DNA of 29,075 nucleotides from JAIBCL01 sp031411695 (GTDB lineage: Bacteria; Verrucomicrobiota; Verrucomicrobiia; Verrucomicrobiales; Verrucomicrobiaceae): the NCBI GenBank assembly GCA_031411695.1, contig JANOBO010000275.1, positions 1 to 29,075 on the forward strand, in the 5' to 3' direction. A model generated the notes under the pieces. That model made no database searches and had not been told where the DNA came from. It was given only the letters and a program-made list of their open reading frames with translations. Made by a program: the position numbers and the translations under genes. Numbering within the stretch: the stretch's first letter is position 1; each line of letters opens with the position of its first letter. Shown here one piece after another: positions 23,531-29,075 of this stretch.

Positions 23531-23911
23531 TCAGGCGCTAATGTGCTTCGAGACGAGTTTGGTCATCTCAAACATCGACACTTGTGTCTTACCACCGAAC
23601 ACTGCCTTGAGGGCCGCGTCGGCATTGATGTTCCTCCGGTTCTTCTTGTCCTGGAGACCGTTTTTCTTGATGTAGTCCCAGAGCTTCTTCGTGATCTGGC
23701 CGCGCGCTGCGGGCTTTGATCCGACGACTGCTCCGAGCACGGCATCCGGCTGCACCGGCTTCATGAGGGCTGGATTCGGCTTCCGCTTAGCTTTTGGCTT
23801 GGCGGCCTTGACTGCTTTCTTCGCGGCCTTGGGGGCGGCTTTCTTTGCGCTTTTCGGCGCGGCTTTTTTTGCCGCCTTGGGTGCTGGTTTCTTCGCTGCT
23901 TTTTTTGCCAT
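23531..23911 (-). CDS. SWIB-domain protein with histone-like Lys/Ala/Pro tail
   Basis: A 126-residue basic protein. Residues 1-45 are repeats of AKKAAPK type (MAKKAAKKPAPKAAKKAAPK and on), resembling histone H1 C-terminal tails and chlamydial Hc proteins. Residues about 48-124 form a SWIB/MDM2 domain: LMKPVQPDAVLGAVVG, ITKKLWDYIKKNGLQDKKNRR, INADAALKAVFGGKTQVSMF and EMTKLVSKHI. In eukaryotes SWIB is part of chromatin remodellers; in bacteria it is best known from Chlamydiae and is also found in Verrucomicrobiota and some other phyla. A DNA-binding, nucleoid-organising role is inferred. ATG 23911 (MAKKAAKK) is preferred over an in-frame start at 23944, because the intervening codons are the A/C-rich leader. 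A strong terminator follows. Confidence 0.9.
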   Translation of the reverse strand: MAKKAAKKPAPKAAKKAAPKSAKKAAPKAAKKAVKAAKPKAKRKPNPALMKPVQPDAVLGAVVGSKPAARGQITKKLWDYIKKNGLQDKKNRRNINADAALKAVFGGKTQVSMFEMTKLVSKHISA

Positions 23912-24087
23912 GTTGTTGTGGTGTTGTTGGTTTGCTGGGGACATTTTCAGATTAATTGGATTTCCCTTCGTACGTCAATTGTTTTTGCGGCGATTTTTGA
24001 TCCGCTGCGGCGGTGTTCGATGCGCACGTTGGGGCGCGGTGGGGGCGTCCTGGGCCAATGCTGTGTGCCTGCCTCATTTCGCTTCGG

Positions 24088-24162
24088 TGGCGTCCCCGAC
24101 AGGAATCGAACCTGTATTTAAGGTTTAGGAAACCCTCGTTCTATCCATTGAACTACGGGGAC
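24088..24162 (-). tRNA. tRNA-Arg, anticodon CCT
   Basis: Read on the minus strand from 24162: acceptor GTCCCCG pairs with CGGGGAC; the D-arm is GTTC/GAAC; the anticodon stem AGGGT/ACCTT (one G-T pair) holds loop TTCCTAA, giving anticodon CCT for AGG; the T-arm is ACAGG/CCTGT with loop TTCGATT. Discriminator G (24091) and an encoded CCA (24088-24090) follow. The cloverleaf is complete. The tRNA reads toward the SWIB gene 177 bases away. No repeat of its 3' end was seen elsewhere in the window, so there is no sign of an integrated element. Confidence 0.93.
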
Positions 24163-24548
24163 ACTTGCTTGAATTGTGACGATCAAAAATCGCCGGAGTC
24201 ACATTCGATTTGTGTTTTACACGGGATCTCCGCCCGAGGCAAGAAGTCATGGTGAAGCCTCAGAACGAAAGGGCGGACTCTGCGTTAGCGCGAACGCAGA
24301 GGCGTGTCGCAAACATTCCCGCCTGCCTTCGACGTCACATTCAACCAGCACGGCGGCAAAGACCGGACCCGGCACCCGTAACCACCGCCGAAGAGCAGTT
24401 AGCTGTTTCCCACTGACGCTAATTCCTTTCATGCTGGCATCGAAGGCAAGATCACGCCGCCCCACACCTTTGATAAAGCTGTGCAGTGATTTCAATTCAA
24501 CGCCGCCGCTCTGAAATGCGCGGCCATCCAACTTCCTGTCAGCATCCA
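24163..24548. other. 386-base spacer without a recognised gene; contains a 9-bp perfect hairpin
   Basis: This stretch separates the minus-strand tRNA from the plus-strand oxidoreductase operon, so it should hold both promoters; none is clear. At 24278-24301, CTCTGCGTT and AACGCAGAG form a perfect 9-bp stem with loop AGCGCG. A minus-strand open frame crosses most of it, but it continues antisense into the oxidoreductase gene and matches nothing known. Confidence 0.5.
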
Positions 24549-25496
24549 ATGACCACACGCAGAGAACTTCGACTCGCCATGCTCGGCATGATTGAGGGCA
24601 ACGGGCACCCCTACTCCTGGAGCGCCATCGTGAATGGCTATGATCCCGAGGCGATGGCGCGGCTCTGTCCATATGCGGGCATCATCGACTACATGGGAAA
24701 GGAACCGCAGGAAGGCATCGGCATCCCAGGCGCGCGCGTTACGCACGTCTGGACGGATGATCCCGCCGACGCGCCGAAAGTGGCCGCATCGAGCTTGATC
24801 GAGCATGTCGTGGCGAAGCCCGAGGATGTGATCGGCCATGTCGATGCCGTTGTGATCGCGACAGACGATGGCAGCGATCACGTGCGTCGCGCGCGGCCTT
24901 TCATCGAGGCGGGCCTGCCAGTGTTCATCGACAAACCGATGGCCACCACCGAGGCGGAGCTGAGACAATTCGCGCAATGGCATCGCGAGGGCAAAATCAT
25001 GCTCTCCACCAGCGGCCTGCGTTACATGAAGGAGATGCGCGCGGACTTCTCTCATCTCGGCGAGCTGCGCTGGATCACGAGCTTCACCTGCAAATCCTGG
25101 GAACGCTACGGCATCCACGCGCTCGAGGCCGTGGAGCCGCTGCTCGGCACAGGCTTCCTCACCGTGCAGGCGCACAGCGACGCGGGAGGCGATGTCATGC
25201 ACCTCACCCATCGCAGCGGCGTGAAGCTTACGATCGGCGCGTTGCACGATGCATACGGCAGTTTTGGCGCGGTCCATCTTTACGGCACAAAAGGCGATCT
25301 CCCGCTCAAGTTCAGCGACACTTACCACGCCTTCCGCGCGCAGCTCGTCGCCTTCATCGACCTGCTCCGCACCGGCACACGTCCGCTGCCCTTTGACGAA
25401 ACTGTCGAGTTGATGGCCGTCATCATCGCCGGCATCCGCAGCCGCCAGCAAGGCGGCGCGCAAATTTCCATCGAAGACATCCTCTCCGAGCTATGA
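24549..25496 (+). CDS. Gfo/Idh/MocA-family oxidoreductase
   Basis: A 315-residue NAD(P)-dependent sugar or cyclitol oxidoreductase. The N-terminal Rossmann part includes MLGMIEGNGHPYSW (a variant dinucleotide-binding loop), VDAVVIATDDGSDHV and VFIDKPM, where Lys129 corresponds to the catalytic lysine of the family EKP motif. YGIHALEAVEP places the conserved histidine at 190. The C-terminal alpha/beta domain ends with VELMAVIIAGIRSRQQGG, the usual closing helix. At 315 residues it is slightly shorter than most members. It lacks a signal peptide, so it works in the cytoplasm, probably on a sugar released by the exported proteins downstream. Start ATG 24549 is preferred over an upstream GTG at 24486. 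Its stop overlaps the next start (ATGA). Confidence 0.88.
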   Translation: MTTRRELRLAMLGMIEGNGHPYSWSAIVNGYDPEAMARLCPYAGIIDYMGKEPQEGIGIPGARVTHVWTDDPADAPKVAASSLIEHVVAKPEDVIGHVDAVVIATDDGSDHVRRARPFIEAGLPVFIDKPMATTEAELRQFAQWHREGKIMLSTSGLRYMKEMRADFSHLGELRWITSFTCKSWERYGIHALEAVEPLLGTGFLTVQAHSDAGGDVMHLTHRSGVKLTIGALHDAYGSFGAVHLYGTKGDLPLKFSDTYHAFRAQLVAFIDLLRTGTRPLPFDETVELMAVIIAGIRSRQQGGAQISIEDILSEL

Positions 25497-27046
25497 AAGC
25501 CACCTCGCTACTGTTTTCATTCGTCATTCTGCATTCTGCGTTCGTCTTTGCCGCGCAGCCGCTCCCCCTCGGCTCCCGCCGCGAGCTTTTCACGGACGAT
25601 CACCTCATCGAGCGCCTCAGCGGCTGCGCGGAGCAAAGGCTTCACCAGCCGCAGCCGCGCGAGGTCGTGCTCATCCACGACGCGCCGTGGGAGGGCAGCG
25701 GCAGCGGCTATCACAGCGTGTTCCGCGACGGGAATCTCTACCGCATGTACTACAAAGCCTGGCAGCTCACCGTCACGCCCAGCAAAGTGAACACCGGCGA
25801 GCATCCGCTCCTCACCTGCTACGCCGAGAGCGATGATGGCATCCACTGGCGCAAGCCGGAGCTGGGCTTGCATGAGTTCAGCGGCTCGAAGGCCAACAAC
25901 ATCGTGATCCCGCACGGCATGATGGGCAAAGTGAACCCCGACGGCGGCCATCCCGCGTTCTTCAAGGACGACAACCCCGCCGCCGCGCCCGACGCGCAAT
26001 ACAAAGCCATCGTGCGCTCGAACTCGCCCAAGGGTCTGCTCGCTCTCAAGTCCGCCGACGGCCTGCGCTGGCAGCCGATGGCCGACGCACCGGTCATCAC
26101 CGCAGGCGCGTTCGATTCGCAGAACCTTGCGTTTTGGGATGCGAACAGCGGCTTGTATCGAGCCTACTGGCGCATCTTCACCGCTGGCGTGACGGACGAG
26201 GACAACTGGAAGCCGGGTGGCTATCGCGCCATCCGCACTGCGACATCGAAGGACTTTCTTCATTGGGAAAACCAGCGTGAGGTCGCCTACGCGGACTCGC
26301 CCGCCGAGCATCTCTACACGAATCAAATCAAACCCTACCTTCGTGCGCCGCATCTGCTCATCGGCTTCCCCTCGCGCTACATCGAGCGCGGCTGGTCGGA
26401 GTCCATGCGCGCGCTGCCCGAGCGCGAACACCGCGAGTGGCGCGCGAAAGCGAACCAGCGCTACGGCACCGCCATCACCGAGGGGCTTTTCATGTGCAGC
26501 CGCGACGGCGTGACCTTCAAGCGCTGGAACGAAGCCTTTCTGCCGCCCGGCATCGAGCGCGACGGCGCATGGAATTACGGCCAGCAATACCTCGCGTGGC
26601 ATGTCGTCGAGACCAAGTCGTCCCTCGCGGGCGCTCCCGACGAACTCTCCTTCTACTCCACTGAGAGCTACTGGACGGGAAAAAGCAGCGAGCTGCGACG
26701 CTACACGCTGCGGCTCGACGGCTTCGTCTCCATTTACGCGCCGATGAAGGGCGGCGAGCTGCTCACGAAGCCTCTCACCTTCACCGGCGCGAAGCTCGCG
26801 ATGAACTTCGCAAGCTCTGCCGCAGGCAGCATCCGCGTCGAACTCCAGGACCCGGACGGAAAACCCATTCCCGGCTTCACGCTCGAGGATTCGGAGGAGC
26901 ACTTCGGCGACGCCATCGAGCGCGTCGTTCATTGGAAAGCAGGCAGCGATGTCTCCTCGCTCGCTGGCAAATCCGTCCGCCTCCGCTTCGCGCTCAGAGA
27001 CGCCCATCTCTACGCCATCCAGTTCACCGCACCCAGACAACCATGA
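25493..27046 (+). CDS. Exported beta-propeller protein, glycosidase-like (paralogue 1)
   Basis: A 517-residue exported protein: signal peptide 1-21 (core LLFSFVILHSAFVFAA), then LGSRRELFTDD (26-36), a start shared by a family of putative glycoside hydrolases in Planctomycetes and Verrucomicrobiota with a five-bladed propeller akin to GH32/GH43/GH130. Repeated blade motifs such as YAESDDGIHW, LLALKSADGLRWQPM and MCSRDGVTFKRW support the propeller. GAFDSQNLAFWD (205-216) is the most conserved segment and may hold an active-site acid. The last about 110 residues form a beta-sandwich (MNFASSAAGSIRVELQDPDG). It is paralogous to the next gene across its length but carries about 55 more residues. 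Substrate and catalysis are inferred only from fold and context. It overlaps both neighbours by ATGA. Confidence 0.75.
   Translation: MKATSLLFSFVILHSAFVFAAQPLPLGSRRELFTDDHLIERLSGCAEQRLHQPQPREVVLIHDAPWEGSGSGYHSVFRDGNLYRMYYKAWQLTVTPSKVNTGEHPLLTCYAESDDGIHWRKPELGLHEFSGSKANNIVIPHGMMGKVNPDGGHPAFFKDDNPAAAPDAQYKAIVRSNSPKGLLALKSADGLRWQPMADAPVITAGAFDSQNLAFWDANSGLYRAYWRIFTAGVTDEDNWKPGGYRAIRTATSKDFLHWENQREVAYADSPAEHLYTNQIKPYLRAPHLLIGFPSRYIERGWSESMRALPEREHREWRAKANQRYGTAITEGLFMCSRDGVTFKRWNEAFLPPGIERDGAWNYGQQYLAWHVVETKSSLAGAPDELSFYSTESYWTGKSSELRRYTLRLDGFVSIYAPMKGGELLTKPLTFTGAKLAMNFASSAAGSIRVELQDPDGKPIPGFTLEDSEEHFGDAIERVVHWKAGSDVSSLAGKSVRLRFALRDAHLYAIQFTAPRQP
25520..25555. repeat. Signal-peptide DNA repeat, copy 1 (CATTCTG heptamers)
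   Basis: A 36-base segment, 33 of 36 bases identical to 27067-27102, encodes the core of the signal peptide (FVILHSAFVFAA). Internally it has two direct CATTCTG heptamers. Similar CATTCTGCATTCTG strings occur as dispersed sequences in related genomes, by recollection. Confidence 0.6.
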
Positions 27047-28431
27047 AAGCCATCCTGCTCCCCCTATTCGTCATCCTGCATTCTGCATTCGTCATTGCCG
27101 CGCCCCCCGACCTGGGCTCACGTTGGGAACTCTTCGTCGATGAGTTCCTCGTCGCGCAAAAAAGCGGAGTCGCTTTGAAACTGCACGAACCCGTGAAACG
27201 CGAGATCGTGCTGGAGACGAACCAGCCGTGGGAAGGCCCGACGTGCGCCTACTTCACCGCGCTCCAGGATGGCAACAAAGTGCTCCTTTACTACCGCGGC
27301 TCCTCCGGCGGCAGTGATCACAGTGACGCGCAGGTCACCTGCGTCGCTGAAAGCAAAGACGGCATTCATTTCACACGACCGAAGCTGGGCCTCATCGAAG
27401 CCGGCGGCACCAAGGACAACAACGTCATCTGGCGCGGTGTCGAATCACACAACTTCTCGCCTTTCCTCGACGCGAACCCCGTGACAAAACCGGGGGAGCG
27501 ATTCAAAGCATTGGGCGGCGTGAAACAGCCCGGCAAGAACTGGCATCAAGGCGAAACGCCCGGCGGACTCTACGCCTTTGCATCCGCCGACGGCGTGAAT
27601 TGGAAGAAGATGAAGGACACGCCGATCATCACCAAAGGCGCTTTCGATTCGCAGAACCTCGCCTTCTACGACACGACACGCAGCCGCTACGTCTGCTTCA
27701 GCCGCATCTTCAGCAACAAAGTCCGCGCCGTGCAAAGCATGACCTCCGCCGACTTCCTCGCCTGGAGCGATGGCACTCCGCACCGCTACGCCGAGGGCGT
27801 GCCGATGGAGCATTTCTATACTTCCGCCACCGTCCCCTGCCCCACCGCGCCGCATTTGTTTTTCTCGTTCCCAAAGCGCTTCGTGACCACTCGCAAAAAA
27901 GTCCCCGCGCATGATGGCCCAGGCGTGAGCGACGCGGTCTTCATGTCCAGCCGCGATGGCGTACACTGGGACCGCCCCTTTCTCGAAGCCTGGGTGCGCC
28001 CCGGCCCCGATCTCAAAAACTGGACCGACCGCAACAACATGACCGCCAACGGCATCATCACCGGCGACACCGAATGGTCGCTCTACATCAGCGAGCACTA
28101 CCGCCACGCAGACCACCGCATCCGCCGCCTCACCGTGCGGAAGCAAGGCTTCGCCTCAATGCACGCCGATGCGAAAGGAGGCGAGTTCATCACGCACCCG
28201 CTCAAGTTCACCGGAAAACACCTCGTGCTGAACTACGCCACCTCCGCCGCTGGCAGCATCCAGATCGATGCGCTCGACGATGCAGGAAAAGTCCTCGCCA
28301 CCATGCCCGAACTCTACGGCGACGAGTTTGAAGCAAGCGCCCTCGATGTCACCGCACTGAAAGGCCAGACCATTCGCCTCCGCGTGAAGCTCAAGGATGC
28401 CGATCTGTACGCGCTGCGTTTCGCCGACTGA
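27043..28431 (+). CDS. Exported beta-propeller protein, glycosidase-like (paralogue 2)
   Basis: A 462-residue exported protein paralogous to the preceding gene. The signal peptide (1-20, FVILHSAFVIAA core) is followed by LGSRWELFVDEFLV. Propeller blade motifs include CVAESKDGIHFTRPKLG, YAFASADGVNWKKM and FMSSRDGVHWDRP. GAFDSQNLAFYD (199-210) corresponds to 205-216 of paralogue 1, and a C-terminal sandwich (LNYATSAAGSIQIDALDDAG) closes the protein. The shared order and motifs imply a tandem duplication followed by divergence, probably for different linkages of one glycan. An open frame extends upstream to 26932 within the previous gene, but ATG 27043, at an ATGA overlap and at a signal peptide, is the start. 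It ends 12 bases before the sialidase-like gene. Confidence 0.75.
   Translation: MKAILLPLFVILHSAFVIAAPPDLGSRWELFVDEFLVAQKSGVALKLHEPVKREIVLETNQPWEGPTCAYFTALQDGNKVLLYYRGSSGGSDHSDAQVTCVAESKDGIHFTRPKLGLIEAGGTKDNNVIWRGVESHNFSPFLDANPVTKPGERFKALGGVKQPGKNWHQGETPGGLYAFASADGVNWKKMKDTPIITKGAFDSQNLAFYDTTRSRYVCFSRIFSNKVRAVQSMTSADFLAWSDGTPHRYAEGVPMEHFYTSATVPCPTAPHLFFSFPKRFVTTRKKVPAHDGPGVSDAVFMSSRDGVHWDRPFLEAWVRPGPDLKNWTDRNNMTANGIITGDTEWSLYISEHYRHADHRIRRLTVRKQGFASMHADAKGGEFITHPLKFTGKHLVLNYATSAAGSIQIDALDDAGKVLATMPELYGDEFEASALDVTALKGQTIRLRVKLKDADLYALRFAD
27067..27102. repeat. Signal-peptide DNA repeat, copy 2
   Basis: Second copy of the 36-base segment described at 25520-25555, in the same position of the paralogous gene. 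It differs at three bases and encodes FVILHSAFVIAA. Identity is much higher here than in the flanking coding sequence. Confidence 0.6.
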
Positions 28432-28443
28432 TTCCCAAATGCC

Positions 28444-29075
28444 ATGAAACTCTTCACCGTCTTTCTCTTCGCTCTCAGCCCTTGGCTTTTAGCTGAGCCG
28501 GCCACGATTCTCGAAACCAAAGTCATCTCCCGGCAGCCCGAGTTTTATCACGGCTGGCCCACTGTGGCGCGGCGCGCAAATGGCGAGCTTTGGCTCACCT
28601 GGTCCGGCGGACGTGACGCGCATGTCTGCCCTTTCGGCCTCGTCCATTCCATGACCTCGCGTGATGATGGCAAAACATGGACCTGGCCGCGCGTGCTGCT
28701 CGACACCGCCACGGATGACCGCGACTCCGGCGTGCTGGAGACGGCGAAGGGCACGCTGCTCGTCACCACCTTCACCTCGCTGGCTTACGAGCAGTATTTG
28801 AATGAACACCTCGCTGGCAAGCCCTCGCACTTCATCGCCGAGGGCAAACTCAACGCCTGGAAAATTGCTCATGCGCGACTCAACGACGAAGAGCGCAAAG
28901 CCGAGCTCGGTCAGTGGGTCATTCGCAGCACCGACGGCGGCAAAAGCTGGTCGCCACAGATCCCCACTATCGTCAACAGCCCGCACGGCCCCATCCAGCT
29001 CAAAGACGGCCGCCTGCTGTATGCCGGAAAGCAGCTCTGGACGACGGATCGCAAGATTGGCGTGTGTGAATCCAA
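28444..29075 (+). CDS. Sialidase-like BNR-repeat protein (5' part, cut by the window end)
   Basis: The first 210 codons of an exported protein. Signal peptide MKLFTVFLFALSPWLLA (cleavage about 17/18). Two Asp boxes of the BNR type are visible: SRDDGKTW (72-79) and STDGGKSW (162-169), matching S-x-D-x-G-x-T/S-W, which fixes a sialidase-type beta-propeller. WPTVARRANGELWLTWSG lies where the N-terminal catalytic arginine region of sialidases is expected, but the classical FRIP motif is not exact, so activity on sialic acid is uncertain. The gene continues past 29075, so size and remaining catalytic residues are unseen. It starts 12 bases after the second propeller gene, probably in the same operon. 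Confidence 0.8.
   Translation, partial: MKLFTVFLFALSPWLLAEPATILETKVISRQPEFYHGWPTVARRANGELWLTWSGGRDAHVCPFGLVHSMTSRDDGKTWTWPRVLLDTATDDRDSGVLETAKGTLLVTTFTSLAYEQYLNEHLAGKPSHFIAEGKLNAWKIAHARLNDEERKAELGQWVIRSTDGGKSWSPQIPTIVNSPHGPIQLKDGRLLYAGKQLWTTDRKIGVCES

Noticed and set aside
24088..24162. tRNA gene as a phage or island attachment site
   Set aside because: No integrase and no direct repeat of the tRNA 3' end were found in the window.
24247..24672. Minus-strand open frame across the gene-free spacer
   Set aside because: It begins antisense within the oxidoreductase gene and shows no conserved motif; kept only as a note in the spacer entry.
25517..27040. 507-codon minus-strand open frame
   Set aside because: Exact antisense shadow of propeller paralogue 1 in GC-rich DNA; composition is not protein-like.

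Overview
The window looks like chromosomal DNA from a GC-rich, aerobic, free-living Gram-negative bacterium, most likely a member of the Verrucomicrobiota (PVC superphylum). The inference rests on content: a SWIB-domain protein with a lysine/alanine-rich histone-like tail, many exported glycan-active proteins (GH71/99-like, CE15, sialidase, paired beta-propellers), Gfo/Idh/MocA chemistry, a DUF4142-BON protein, a complete ligase-associated DNA repair operon, and almost no Shine-Dalgarno sequences. No rRNA, CRISPR array, insertion sequence or phage gene was seen, so this appears to be ordinary chromosome rather than a mobile island.

Layout. 1-2538: a palindromic intergenic repeat, then an MMPL/RND-type lipid exporter. 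2759-6943 (+): an AraC regulator, a Nudix hydrolase and a GH71/99-like secreted glycosidase joined by stop/start overlaps, followed by a CE15 glucuronoyl esterase. 7180-10360 (-): a hybrid histidine kinase whose membrane domain carries the ethylene/copper-binding residues of plant ETR1, a small exported protein and an exported DUF4142-BON protein. 10572-13336 (-): a three-gene unit of two short-chain dehydrogenases and a DUF72 protein. 13490-13690 (+): a small charged protein.

13924-19761 (-) is a textbook ligase-associated DNA damage response operon (MBL-fold exonuclease, ATP-dependent ligase, DEXH helicase, PdeM phosphoesterase), with every junction a 4-base ATGA overlap. It is divergent from a large-subunit catalase (19975-22077). 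A small lipoprotein, a DUF1905/YdeI protein, an 80-residue orphan, the SWIB protein with a strong terminator, and tRNA-Arg(CCT) follow. From 24549 to the right edge (+) runs a second glycan cluster: a Gfo/Idh/MocA oxidoreductase, two tandem paralogous exported beta-propeller proteins coupled by ATGA overlaps, and a sialidase-type BNR protein cut off by the window end.

The genes fall into two themes: exported glycan breakdown at both ends, and stress/DNA-repair functions in the middle. The most notable single gene is the ethylene-receptor-like kinase. The most promising uncharacterised unit is the oxidoreductase/twin-propeller/sialidase operon. All family assignments come from reading motifs by eye; no database search was run.
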